Below are positions 1-11,542 of a stretch of DNA of 64,000 nucleotides, in pieces; the stretch's first letter is position 1, and the number at the start of each line of letters is the position of its first letter. The stretch is from Apostichopus japonicus. Lineage: Eukaryota; Echinodermata; Holothuroidea; Aspidochirotida; Stichopodidae. The DNA lies in the NCBI RefSeq assembly GCF_037975245.1, contig NC_092577.1:21264898-21328897 (forward strand), in the 5' to 3' direction. Both the position numbers and the translations under genes were made by a program. The notes beneath the pieces were generated by a model. It was not told the DNA's origin, ran no database searches, and saw only the letters and a list, made by a program, of their open reading frames with translations.

Positions 1-61
1 GATCATCCTGTTGATGGCAGTGATATCAAGAAAGGATTCTCTGTGAATAATGATCAACAAA
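1..61 (+). CDS. possible 3' end of an exon, gene unknown
   Basis: The first 61 bases read open as DHPVDGSDIKKGFSVNNDQQT and then meet a good splice donor (ACAG|GTATAG). The piece is too short to assign. It could be the end of an exon of a gene lying to the left, perhaps the same gene as the remnant at 587-812, or it could be chance. Confidence 0.2.
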
Positions 62-586
62 CAGGTATAGAAATTCACTTGGTTCAATATCTATTGAGCT
101 CTAGTTTAAAGTTATAAAAAAAGAGTAAGCTTAAATTGCCCAAAAGATTGAATGCTTCTTCTTGCTTTGTGGTCCGGATTATGTCAGTTCAGTCACTTCA
201 TAACTTTCTAGATTACCAGTTGGCATAAGATCTACAAAGTGGAGCTTTGAAGAGCAAATTGGAACAGTATGCCTATGGTAGTTGGGAGGATAACCAACCT
301 TCATTGCTTTGATTTACATCAGTACTCCTTAGTAGTAATGCTGTTTAAAGCACAATACTTAACAAGCTGTAATGATTGATTGAAAATGTGAAAGTGCTCA
401 TATTGCTTTTAAATATTGTCCTCTCATTGTAATTGTTGACATGAAAATTATGTGTGTGTGCACTATAGTTTTTATCTCAGTACATAACATGAAAGGAGAT
501 ATTGTCACAGTACCTGACCACTAGAAGTGCAGCTTTAAAAAAATTGCTGTGTCTTGATCTATACCATCTCTTTCAGTTGTTTTTAG
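62..586. other. gene-free stretch
   Basis: A+T-rich sequence with no convincing coding region or repeat. It would be intron if the pieces at 1-61 and 587-812 belong to one gene. Confidence 0.4.
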
Positions 587-812
587 AGCCAATTCCCAAA
601 GTCAACAGAAGAAAACAATGGACTACCCATGAGCGAGCAGCAGTCCATCAGCACTTATCAAATAACAATCTATCAGCAAGTTATCAATAGCGAACTGCAT
701 GAGTCCGGAACCCTACCTTCCTAACAGACGATGGACTAATATTAAAGATTAAATCAGAAACAAAATATATTCTAATGCAAGAAAGGGACAGACAAGCTTT
801 GTACAAATGTAA
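587..812 (+). pseudogene. remnant terminal exon of an uncharacterised metazoan gene
   Basis: After an acceptor-like TTTTTAG the sequence reads PIPKVNRRKQWTTHERAAVHQHL and then, in a shifted frame, CMSPEPYLPNRRWTNIKD, a stop, IRNKIYSNARKGQ. The pattern (basic run, W, ERAAV-x2-HL, then C-x3-EP-x-L-x-NR-x-W-x2-IK) resembles the C-terminal end of uncharacterised proteins common in deuterostome genomes, in which a conserved Cys and a W-x2-(I/V)K block follow. The segment carrying the first conserved Cys is garbled by a frameshift, and a TGA and a TAA interrupt the frame. I infer a decayed exon of that family. Function is unknown. Confidence 0.4.
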
Positions 813-1843
813 GGAGTTCATTTGCAGATCTATACATTTCAGACTGCAACCTGTAAGAAGTTATTATCAGGGTCCAGGGTATTGGACTGCATTTAAGAAG
901 TGAGTTTTGGACACTAGGTCACTGAAATACGCTTAAAAGGGGTATTCATCATTTTGAAGTCATTGTTACTGAAGAATTAATTACCTTTAAAACTTTACGC
1001 ACTGACCACTCCCATGTATGGTTAGTCACTGAATTTCACTGGTAGTTGAATAAACCTGAGGCTCCTTTGTTTGTCACTTATGTCACACTTTCAAGTGTTT
1101 TTGTTTTGGTTATACATAACTTCATGCATTCGTCTTTTGGGTTTACTGAAAGTTGATGTTTTGTTATATGCTCATTTTGTGCTTTAAGTAAAATAAAGTG
1201 GGTCAAACTCAGAAAATAATCTTGTCCTTGTGCATGTCTTGACTCAATGTGGAAGCAATAATATGTGAGGTAATGTTTAGATGATGTCTTGCAAAGCCAA
1301 AGTATTATGCTATATTGTTGAATTTGTTAATGAAAATTCAATTATCTTACATTTATCTCTTGAGTAATTTACAGATGATATAATAAAAGACTCCCATGCT
1401 TTGCCACATGCACTGGTAAACAGATACTTGAGTTTTGTGGAATTGTACATTCTCATCCAATGAAAGGAAAATAATCAGCCATTTTTACTAATCATGTAGG
1501 TCAGTTGACAGCATCTTACAGGATGGCAGTATGAGCACCCATGTAAAACAAAAAAGTCAACGTGGGATATGTCATATTGTTCCTCACAATTACATTGGGG
1601 ATATATATGTTTAACCCCAGTCCCATGTCAAACACCAAAAATTGTGTCATCCCCACTTTGCACGTACAGGTTGAAACTAAGAAAACAATGCTTCCCTTCT
1701 CAATATGATGACATGCAATACCAGCCTGTATTTGTCATAAAATGCGAAAAACATCATTGAAAAGTTGCTCAGAACAGAAGTCCCCAATTTGGATTAATAC
1801 AACTTGCTTCCCCAATAGGCGCCGTAAACGCGTATGGGTCAAC

Positions 1844-1844
<1 letters not shown>
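813..1844. other. gene-free stretch
   Basis: No supported gene. The short open frames here are A+T-rich and lack recognisable motifs. Confidence 0.4.
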
Positions 1845-1877
<33 letters not shown>

Positions 1878-1902
1878 ATATGCATGCATGCATGTATGCA
1901 TG
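1845..1902. repeat. (TG)n/(TATG)n/(TGCA)n compound microsatellite
   Basis: A GT dinucleotide run passes into TATG tetranucleotides and then ATGC units. Open frames on the minus strand across it encode only Thr-His repeats and are not genes. It is followed by GTTCCTTTGC, which also occurs downstream of the AC run at 11500-11540. Both runs may therefore sit in copies of one interspersed element. Confidence 0.85.
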
Positions 1903-3137
1903 TTCCTTTGCTACTCGGTAGAAATACCACAAATTTCTGATCACTGAAGTACATTTCATCCAGACACACACTCTCATTACAAATGAAAGGCGTGTGGTAA
2001 AATAAGTTTTCCGGCATTTTTTATTATTCAGTTGGTTATAGTGTCTGTTGACTATTCATTTTTAGAGACTCATTGTCAGTAGTGAGCAATTGCAGACAAC
2101 CATCTCATAGTCATTCCGTATAACCACTTTGTACCTAGCCATTTTTTTGAAACACTATACATCGCTCTTTATGTGTTTGTCGATGTTCTGGAATTGATGA
2201 TTGAATAAATTATGAAACGATGAAGAAAGTTTTTCCAATATATTTGTGGGCTGTAATAAATATCAGGGAGTACGCTCTAATAATATCGTAACACTTCTTT
2301 CCTCTGACTAACAAAAATCAGCCTTGTATCTTCAATGCCCTTTTCCGATTGCCTACAGGGAAGGCGGAACCGGAAAGGGGGGAGGGACTTTGAGGGGCTG
2401 AACCACCTAGTTAACGAAAATCGTGAGGGGGCTCAAGGTTTGTTTGCCCCAGAGCCGTATATGCCCCTCCCTTAATGTTTGCAATGTTTTCCAAAAAGGT
2501 GCAAGGATCTATAATTAGTTCTTAATTACTGACGTCAGTTCAATTCTGTATTACCTTAGCTGCTACATGGGGCCATACAACTTTCATGTATCTCTCTTTA
2601 TCTCCAAACTTTACAAGGTCTGAGAATATCATTTCGATAGGCGATCTAGCACACCGCATTTTCAGCCCAACTGTTTGACACTCTACGCGCCAGCTGTTGC
2701 TTTCGCTAAGATAGTGTCCCATCTTAGTCCCCCCCCCCCCCGCCAAAAATAATATGCAGCCACGCTGGGTCCATCGTGAGGAATTTTGTCCCCAATTTCC
2801 CCTCCCCCACCAACTTGGTGACTTTTCGAACCCTGGCCACCCCCCGATTGTATGTGAATTTAATGTTTCAGGCTGCCAAACATGTTCATTTAGACAGGTA
2901 GTTGCAAATCCCAGATTGATAAAACTTACACATATAGAAGTCTGGAATGTATTACAACTCTTCATATCCTCATACTGCAACTAGTGGATAAACATATGAA
3001 ATTCTGTTCTGAAAAGTAATGCAAAGCAAATAACAAGAAGGGACCAGGAACGATGGCCCAATCATTTTCAAGCTATGCTTTAAAGTGCCCCATTCCTACC
3101 CATCTAGACGATAAATACAGTGTTATTAGAGTTGCTA
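1903..3137. other. gene-free stretch
   Basis: Contains a C run near 2731-2741 and G-rich low-complexity sequence at 2360-2480. The 146-codon minus-strand frame at 2540-2980 crosses the C run and has no recognisable domain, so I do not call it a gene. Confidence 0.4.
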
Positions 3138-3640
3138 CACTGTAAATTTTAATTAGTCATATACACATGCCAAAATGGTCAAATGACTAATTTTGCATTA
3201 GTCAGAATTTTTGACTAATTTCATCAGTCATATGACTAATTAAAATGGCTAAAGACCAATGAAAGTTAGTCATTGTCCAAAATAGTGACGAAGCATAATT
3301 AGTGAATTGGGAATCACGAAATTTGATTTCAAAGCTTTATTTCTTATTTTTGGTCTTCAAGGTTTTTGGTTATTTACTTACAAACAACTTCTGCGCCACA
3401 ATATGGATGAATATTAAAAAATTGTTTATAAAATCACCAATAATTAAAATCCCAAGGAATAATGGATATGCTATATAACAATTTTCGGTTAAGTGTAAAC
3501 TCTAACACGTCATAAGAAAAATTTCCACAAATTTTTTGGGGAAATTGATAATTACTTATAGCAAAAACTTAATTAGGTTAAGGCGATATTCCAGCACCGG
3601 TACTAAAACGTCTTCGTCATTTGACTAATTTAGAATTCAC
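3138..3640. mobile_element. left end of a putative CACTG-type DNA transposon
   Basis: Starts CACTGTAAATTTTAATTAGTCA. Many copies of the subterminal motif AGTCA/TGACTAATT follow in both orientations (3160-3310 and 3617-3633). The segment at 12265-12512 is built from the same motifs. Its outer end, read on the opposite strand, is CAGTGTTAATCTAAGTTAGTCA, matching at about 17 of 22 positions. CACTR ends with dense subterminal repeats are known for EnSpm/CACTA and Chapaev elements. Pairing the two ends gives an element of about 9.4 kb with TA on both outer flanks. No transposase was recognised between them, so the superfamily is open. Confidence 0.4.
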
Positions 3641-3643
3641 AAA

Positions 3644-3757
3644 TGACGTCAGATATACGTAGTCGCGCGTGCGCACTCTGCAGGCGCCAGGCCTCTAGCT
3701 CTCGATGATTCCGACGCCATATTAGATACTGCAGTAAGAAATTCTGGAGCCGAGAAA
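3644..3757 (+). promoter_or_regulatory. CpG-rich promoter with CRE and NRF-1-like sites
   Basis: A perfect CRE (TGACGTCA, 3644-3651) is followed by an NRF-1-type palindrome (3665-3675; reverse complement TGCGCACGCGC), a CpG cluster and GCCATATT, which is YY1-like. An ATG (3758) and a strong splice donor (AAG|GTGGGT at 3775) follow. This is the usual layout of a TATA-less metazoan promoter. It lies just inside the putative left transposon end, so it could drive an element gene or a host gene. Confidence 0.5.
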
Positions 3758-3774
3758 ATGTCTGCAATCGCAAG
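3758..3774 (+). CDS. short first coding exon (MSAIA...)
   Basis: ATG TCT GCA ATC GCA AG is followed directly by GTGGGT, a consensus donor, right after the promoter-like block. Only five full codons are visible and downstream exons could not be linked by phase with confidence. The gene is unidentified. Confidence 0.35.
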
Positions 3775-6318
3775 GTGGGTGTATCTTATAACTTTACTAA
3801 ATTGTGATTTAATTGCAAGTTATTCTTTATTTCGTATTTTTAGAATAGATAGTTAAATTGATGACATGTAAATTACCAGTTTTAGTTCTGCTTAGCAACA
3901 ACGAACGTTCGTCGTTCTAGCCTAACGTTATGCCATATGCATGATATGTGCAGGATACCTCATACTCATAGGCCTAACGTGATTCAATAGGCTATGATGT
4001 GCACACAAATTTATCTTTGTTTATTTTTGTAAAGTTCATTCTCAGAACCATTAAATGTTAACCTGAGTAGGGCTTAGCTTATTTACTGTTCAAATCGATG
4101 AAATTGTCAGACTGAAAGTAACGGTGGACAGCGTTATAACTACGGTGGTCGGCACTGGGCGGCGGGCCCGACCAGCACGGAGGATTTTCGCCCACCACTC
4201 CGGATGAAAAACACTGCTTCCGACCGGCACTAATTTCACATAAAAAACTGCTTAAAACCTAACTATTTGTGAATAAAAGTGTTACTTGCATTAATACTTG
4301 CTATAATCCTACTTATGGAGAACAGGACCTAAACTCCCTAGCTAGGTGGAAAAATATCGGTTTGCTGTACGGCAATTTTCGCACTTCAGCGGATCTGTAC
4401 TTTTTTTTAGCCAGCTAGATGGTAAACATCCCTTTTCATATCATGTATCACTGGATTGGGGGTTTACAGCATTTGGTCGTTTTCTCGAAAGGGTGTATTA
4501 CAATAACGTTTCTGGAAAAGTTTCTCCAGTACACGTGTCTTGATCATACCGTGGCTGAGCTATACAGCAGCTTGAAGGTCCTCTGCTTCATACACTGCAA
4601 TACGATGTGGTGAATTGAAGTGAAACTGTTTCGCAAATAAGCTTGCATAAAATTTTCACCGAATAGTCACTTATATCTCTAACCCTATGGCAGCCTAACA
4701 ACACACTAAGTCAATGGGGGAAATCAAGCCTAACCATATGTTTATTCGCTGAACCTGTGACGCAGTAGGCTGGCACTAAAATTATCCATGGTTTAGAGGG
4801 CTGTACTACTATTATGCAGATATCAACGTTACGGTCAATGGTCTTTGTAGTTAGCATATATGTGTGGCGTAGCTTAATTTGTTTTGTTTGACTTTTGGTA
4901 TGTCAACATGGGTTTTCTGTAGTTCTTGGGGCATATTTTTAATGCAAATGGCTTATTCCCATTTTCAATTGTAGTTGCGTACCACTCGTTGAACAAGGCT
5001 AACAATGTACCAGGTGCAGGTAAAGGCTATACTTATGTGCTGTTTTTATCAGACTTTCGAGTAGCCCATTGTCACAATCATTCATAAGTGACTAAGAAAT
5101 TTTATTTATGAGGTTTGATAACGAGGAAGATTTGCAAGAATTATATATATTATTGACTCTCGGACATTTGGTAGTGGCGGATTTGAGTGTATAAGGCAAT
5201 TGTATTAATGTTTTGAGGGAGATAAAATTGGACTATATTTCATTAAAAAATGCCAGATTTCTACAGTTTCGAGTGAAATTCAATTAACCAATGCGAATTG
5301 TATCCATCGATATTTGGATTAGTCTCATTCTGTTGGGTGTATGTAAGAAACAAAAAGTGAATTCATCAATCCCATTAACACATTTGAAAATCAAGGGCAC
5401 TACGGTCAATGGCAGGTTGTTCCTACTAGGCAGAAACCGTACTGAGCCCTATATTTGTTATCCAAAATTTAAATTCTTTTTAAGTAGTATACTTTTTTGG
5501 GTCAACTATGCTCTTTATACTTTTTTTTGGCAATTGCACTTTTTATGCCAATTAAGATCTCTAGTGATGTCAAGAGTGAAGAATTCCTAAACACTTCCTG
5601 ATAAATTTGAATTTGAATTTACCACTCAGCCTGTGACACCCCAGAAATATTGAAATTTTAGCTGCTCCTGCACTAACACCCACTAGAAGTAACCTTTATA
5701 TTCAACTTGATTTTTTCCCTCACAACCAATAATGTAAATATCAGTGAATGGTGTGCAAGTAGGTTTATTTCTCAAACCCTGAAATTGATATTTCTGTATA
5801 TTTATTTCCAACAGGTATGCAAACAAGAGGGGATCCATGATTTGTTTATAGCTCCATGGTTGTAGGAAGGTCTTATGAAGTATGGCAAATCTGTACTACT
5901 TAAGGTGTGCCAGTCGATGAAGAGAAGGATGAGGTCTTTTCCTGGGCAGTTGATGAGATGCAAGGGCAACGAGATGAGCAGAGTAAGAAGGGTACATTCC
6001 ATTATATGGTTATTTATTAATATTCAGTGAGGAAGTGTTGAATGACTTATCTCTTTGATTTAATAGAGCCCAAGTCGGGAATGGTTTAAAGATTCAGGTA
6101 ACATGGAATTAGAGGAGGGACTTAACCTTAGATGTAATGTTGCACAGTAAAGCAGTATTTGAAAAAAATATTGGTAATTACCAGTTCAAGCAAGGTACGA
6201 TACCACAAAAATGAATGGACCGAAGTACCATCAGTGGCTATACTTATGAAATAGTGTAACTGGTGATAGCATGTATTACACATACCCTATATCACATAGT
6301 TCTGAAGACAAAGTAAAG
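3775..6318. other. gene-free stretch, probably intron
   Basis: No exon could be supported. There is a G+C-rich patch at 4120-4230. The 99-codon frame at 5291-5590 is A+T-rich with no motif. An acceptor-like site lies near 5814, but the open reading after it has no recognisable domain. Confidence 0.35.
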
Positions 6319-6894
6319 CAGGCTTGGGGTAATCGTAATCAGTAATCGATTACAATCGATTACTTTTTTTGAAGTAATCGTAATCGATTACTTTTGTGAA
6401 AATTACAAAGTAATCATAATCGTAATCGATTACAAAGGCAAAGTAATCGTAATCGTATTACATTTATGATTACAGTGAAATTTGAATGAGAAGGGCAAAA
6501 TTAGTAGCAATGATTAAAACTAATTCTTACTATTGGCTTTTAGTGTGACCAAAGAAGTGTTCCTGCTTCTAGAATTCTCTAGCACAATAAACTTATACTA
6601 AGAAGTACTGGGGATTTGATCGCCATATTCAAGGATTTATTATCACCTGAATTATTCTGTTCAATGCTGCCTCTCAGCCCTATTTCATTGCCCTATTTCC
6701 CGGCAGAGAGTTATATTAAACAGATATGCAGAGGATTGTGCAAGTAACCACAATGTAATCATGATTGTAATCACGATTGCATTACAATGTAATCGTAATC
6801 GATTACTTCAACTTTCGGCTGTAATCGTAATCGTAATCATACATTCTCAAGTAATCGTAATCGATTACATTCAGATGTAATCGCCCCAAGCCTG
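6319..6894. mobile_element. hAT-type MITE with GTAATCGATTAC repeats
   Basis: Terminal inverted repeats CAGGCTTGGGG ... CCCCAAGCCTG. The flanking 8-bp target duplication is AAGTAAAG (6311-6318) and AAGTAACT (6895-6902), 6 of 8 identical. Both arms consist of the palindromic subterminal motif GTAATCGATTAC and its variants (6330-6480 and 6755-6880). CAG...CTG ends with 8-bp duplications are the hAT signature. The 270-bp centre has no coding sequence, so the element is non-autonomous. Confidence 0.85.
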
Positions 6895-6902
6895 AAGTAA
6901 CT

Positions 6903-7404
6903 AGTACTTGTTTTCAACAGTACCATGCAATTTCACTCAGATGGGTTCATCATCACAAAAGCAAGCATCAAATAGAGGATCCTAAATAATTGAAGCAGAC
7001 ATTTTGCCTGTCATGTTTATGACACACATGTTTATGATTGCTTGTGTGGTGCTTCCCGGGTCAGTACTTAAAAGGAATCCTGATCAATGAAGGGAGACTA
7101 TTTTGCTGTCATTTTGTACAGGTTATATCAGCAGAGCTCTGACAAGGTTTATAATAGTTACATTGTTATGAATTGCAATAAAGTCCTGGTGAGAAGGAGC
7201 CATGTTATGAATTCGTATGAAGTCCACGAAGGGGCTATCCTGAGGTTTGTCCGATTTAACAAGAACACAAGGTGCTGCAGAACAATAAAGACGAAGCGTT
7301 ATTCAGAAACATAAATTTCAATGTATAAGAGAAGTAACCGACTTTATGTGGGTATCATTGTCATTGTACACATCTAATTATAATTCCTTTTTATTTTGTC
7401 AACA
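6903..7404. other. gene-free stretch
   Basis: A 75-codon open frame at 7087-7314 has no recognisable motif. Nothing else is seen. Confidence 0.35.
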
Positions 7405-7405
7405 G

Positions 7406-7491
7406 ATGCCACTGCTGTTGCTGCTGTGCTTGGTATTCCATTGCTGTTGAAGGAGAAAATAAAAAGCTTCCTGATATTTGCTGATGAAAGT
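7406..7491 (+). CDS. possible internal exon, unidentified
   Basis: After an acceptor (TGTCAACAG) the frame reads ATAVAAVLGIPLLLKEKIK and then SFLIFADES before a weak donor-like site. A second candidate exon follows at about 8872. Both could belong to the gene starting at 3758, but phases were not demonstrably compatible and no family is recognised. Confidence 0.25.
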
Positions 7492-7493
7492 GT

Positions 7494-8871
7494 AAGGACA
7501 TATTTAACTCTTCAAGTCCCATGGGATCTTGTCATAATTGATTTGCAAGTGTACTTTTCAAAAAATTAAAAGTAGACTTTACCATTTCGCTACGTTACAG
7601 GACTGTTGGTGTCATTCGAAAAGCTAATCTTTTTTATTGGGGGGGGGGGGATATTGAATACTGCCCTCCACCACACAAGGGCAGTCCGGATAAAGGGGAA
7701 AAAGTTCCCCTTTACAGTGTTGGATATATATATATATTTCACTTGGGAACAATGGCAGTTTTTTGACAAAATATGAATGAAAATTAGACAAAATTGGCAT
7801 AAAATTCAACAAAGTTTGTTTGAAATTCTGATGTAACCTCAAAAGCCAAAATAGGGTCAAGTACCAAAAATCGAAATTTTGAAAAACAAGTTTCTAGGAT
7901 CAAGGGCATGTAGTGTGGGGGAAACTTCTGCCAGCCATGTTAAGTCCGCCATTCAGTAGGGTGGGGTGCTGGGGAACTGTATGAGGTTTTTGTTGTATTC
8001 GCCATTGTGTGCCCTTTTTCAACACAAAGTGCCCCTTTTGTGGGGATTTGTCCCCTGCCCTATTCCCATGTAGGCGTCCCTGTTTGTACATTCTTTTACC
8101 AAAAGAATATATGTGGATGCCTTTATGATCTGTAGATAGCTCCTAATGTTTTTATTAGTGATATATATGGTCAATTCTATTTAAACTTAGCATGGTGGTG
8201 TTGGTATAAACATTTGCCATTTTAATTTGTTCAGATTAATTTTCATGAGTGGACAGGGACAGCAATGAATTTCCTACAAAACGCTTGTAAATCTATGAGA
8301 AGTACTGTGATGGGTGTTAAACCAAAATTAATAGCCAGTTTGAATTTCATCTTGAAAGCAAATGTTTTTTCATGGTATTTGGAAACAACAGTTGGCACTA
8401 ACTGAAGGTGAAGAGTTGGTCTCTGAAAACGTAGGCCATGTGACCATACCTTTGACGCATAAGGAACAGCTGTGCCAAAAATATGACCTGTAAAACTGTT
8501 CATAATCTAAGCACATTAGTATTATAAATTTCTTATCAATATATGTGTGGAGTGTATGGTTTTGGCAGATTGTTTTGTGATTTTATTGTTACTTTTGAAT
8601 TGTCCAGGGTTAGTGTTAGAACTAATTTTTAACAGAGAAAACAAATTTTCCAAACTTATATGCAGCTTGATTGGTTTACTTGTCGTGAAACTGCATGCAG
8701 CTAGACAACAGCCATTTTGCTTAATATCACACTTGAATGGGAATTTAAAAAAGTGGTGTAGAAAGCCAAATTATTTCAGGTTCAAGTAGGGTGACTAAAA
8801 GCCACATTGATACCAATAATCACCTGTACCAAACCATGTAAAATATTATGGTGTATTTTCTTGCTTATAGA
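7494..8871. other. gene-free stretch
   Basis: Contains a G run at 7640-7649 and a short TATATA run near 7730. Small open frames on both strands have no motif. Confidence 0.35.
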
Positions 8872-9430
8872 ATGAAGACCCCCAAGCCTCTACATCAGGG
8901 GAAATGGTGCCACTTATGGAGAATCAACCTGCTTTGCAATATTTGTTGATGGGAAGAAGTGGGATCTTGCAGTCTGCTGATTTCGGATTTGTCTTCATAC
9001 ATTGCATCGTTTTACGTTTTCGACTTAGCTTACCCCACTATTTGAAAGAAGACCATGGTATTCATTCAGAAAATCATCTTAAGCATTAATGACAATTTTA
9101 AGTTAGACCTTTCCATTCCAGGGTTAATCAAAACCTGTAGGTGCAAAAACAAGAATAGACCTCTGACCGTTGTCGTTTGTCTGCTGTTAAAACGAAATTA
9201 TACTTTTAAACTACTTGATACTTAAAGTGTAATTCATAATAAGATTGAAATATTAAGCCCTCTACATCAAGGGAAATGGTCCCACTTGTGCAGAATAAAC
9301 CCCCTTTACAATATTTCATGGGGAAGAAGTTGGCTCTAGCAGTTGGTTGATTTCAGCTCTGTGAGCATACATAGCATCATACTATGTTTTCAACTTGGCT
9401 TATCCCACTGTTTGTAAGACCAGAATGAAA
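8872..9430 (+). repeat. diverged tandem duplication of about 190 bp
   Basis: The block at 8882-9075 (CCTCTACATCAGGGGAAATG...) recurs at about 9257-9430 (CCTCTACATCAAGGGAAATG...) with scattered substitutions and small gaps. In the first copy an open frame after an acceptor-like TTATAG reads NEDPQASTSGEMVPLMENQ and stops at 9087. The second copy has lost that frame. It is a local duplication, perhaps of an exon. Confidence 0.6.
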
Positions 9431-9519
9431 ACATTTCATGGTTCCTTGCTGCTGTTCATTAGTTCCATTCATAGGGAAATTTCTAACAAAGCCCTAATAC
9501 AACAACAGTAATTTATGCT

Positions 9520-11480
9520 CACAAACTTTTGTTGCCAAAGTAATGCTAAGCCCTGATATCAATTGCAACACACATCAGTGTGTGAAGACACTCTACCATT
9601 ATCATCATACCAAGTTTGACGAAATTCCAACAATAGTAGCCAAGTAATTGCAATTTGGAGTATTTCACGTTTGACCCCATGACCTCATTAATATTCATGA
9701 AATGAGCACCAACATCAACAGGGATAATCTACTTACTATGGGCCACCCACTCACCAAGTACGGTAATGATTGGTCATTCCCTTGTTGAGTTATTGTGCAT
9801 ACAAACTTTTCATAACGAAATAATGCTAGCCCCCCCCCCCCTTATAAACATGCATGATATCAATTGCAACACACATCAGTGTGTGGAGACTATCTACCAA
9901 TATCATCATAACAACTTTGACGAAATTCCAATAAATAGTAGCTAAGTTATTGCAACTTGGGAGTTTTTCACGTTTGACCTGTGACCTCATTTATATTATT
10001 TAACTTTGAACTTGTATAACTTCGCACACGAAGGTCACATTGGGGTCAACCTATTGACATTTTTGATCAGAAGGCACCTTTGACATCTGAAAATAGCATC
10101 GAAACTGTAAAAATCCCCAAAACATGAAAAGGTCACCAGAGGTCAAATTGAGGTCAAGGGTCACCCAGATGTGGGTCGACAATTGGATTACATTGAAGCA
10201 ACTCCCAACCCAAACGGACACTTCGTTCTCAAGTTATCGCAAAAATACTAGGTTTTTTATCATTAATTGACCTTTGGTGACCTCGGATCACATGACCGTT
10301 AAGTTTGAAAATATTCCCCTATACCATTTGCAACTTGTCCCAAAATATCAACCGTGTCACACCTTGGAACTGGGAATTATTGCACTAAATGTCTGAAAAT
10401 TTACTTTCACCTCATAAAACTTCACACACAAAGGTCACCTGGGGTAAACCTATTGACATTTTTAATTGTTGAGACGTGAATATAGCATCAAAACTGTAAG
10501 AATTCAAACATTTTTTTCTTTGCCCATTTTCTCACCGAAAATACTAGTTTTTTAACATTAATTGACCTTTGATGACCTCGAATCACATGACCGTTAAGTT
10601 TGAAAATATTCCTCTATACCATTTGCAACTTGTCCCAAAATATCAACCTTGTTACACCTTGGCCCTGGGAGTTATTGCATTAAATGTCTGAAAATTAACT
10701 TTGACCTTGTATAACTTTACACACAAAGGTCACCCGGGTGTCAACCCATTGACATTTTTGATCGGAAGGTACCTTTGATATCCAAATCTAGCATCAAAAC
10801 CAAACATTTTCTTTTTTGCCCGTTTTCTCCCAAACTAAGCACATTTTTTCTAATGTGACCTTTGACCTTTTGACCTTGGTTTCAAATGTAGTTTGATATG
10901 CTGATTTCAAAAATCAACACGATAAGTCTGTACAGCCATCCTAACTCTGACCGAAAACTTTGACCCCATATAAGTTCGCACACAAAGGTCACACGGGGGT
11001 CAACCTATCGATATTTATGATCGGAAGGTACCTTTGACATCTGAAAATAGCATCGAAACTGTAAAAATCCCCAAAACATGAAAAGGTCACCAGAGGTCAA
11101 ATTGAAGTCAAGGGTCACCCAGATGTGGGTCGACAATTGGATTACACTGAAGCAACTCCCAACCCTAACGGACAATTCGTTCTCAAGTTATCGCAAAAAT
11201 ACTAGTTTTTTAACATTAATTGACCTTTGGTGACCTCAGATCACATGACCGTTAAGTTTCAAAATATTGCCCTAACCAGTTCACAACTTGTCCCAAAATA
11301 TCAACCTTGTCGCACATTGGCACTGGGAGTTATTGCAGTTTTAGTATTTTGGGTTTTTGGACCATAACTGACCTTTGGTGACCTTTGTGGGCACCAAAAA
11401 CAATAGGGTTCATCTACTCACTATGGGCCACCCACCCACCAAGTTTAATCATGATCAGTCAATCCCTTGTTGAGTTATCG
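9520..11480. repeat. AGGTCA/TGACCT-rich modular repeat array
   Basis: Several modules recur with a few per cent divergence. A long module around 10061-10360 returns at about 11020-11325, offset by about 960 bp. A partial version lies at 10468-10690. The pair around 9545-9700 and 9850-9990 shares the ATCATCATA...GACGAAATTCCAA core. The array is unusually dense in AGGTCA/TGACCT hexamers (AAAGGTCAC, GAGGTCAA, TTGACCTTTG). No coding sequence. Degenerate GTGACCTTTGACC repeats are common in marine invertebrate genomes. Confidence 0.8.
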
Positions 11481-11498
11481 TGCATACAAGCTTAAGCG

Positions 11499-11499
<1 letters not shown>

Positions 11500-11540
<41 letters not shown>
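11500..11540. repeat. (AC)n microsatellite
   Basis: About 20 uninterrupted AC units at the right border of the AGGTCA-rich array, followed by a short unit ending GGTTCCTTTGC. The minus-strand open frame through it is poly(Val-Cys) and is spurious. Confidence 0.95.

Positions 11541-11542
<2 letters not shown>

Noticed and set aside
1735-2017. Open frames of 80 and 82 codons across the TG/TATG run
   Set aside because: Translation is Thr-His and Ile-His repeats created by the microsatellite.
2540-2980. 146-codon minus-strand gene
   Set aside because: Crosses a C homopolymer, has no recognisable domain and no splice support.
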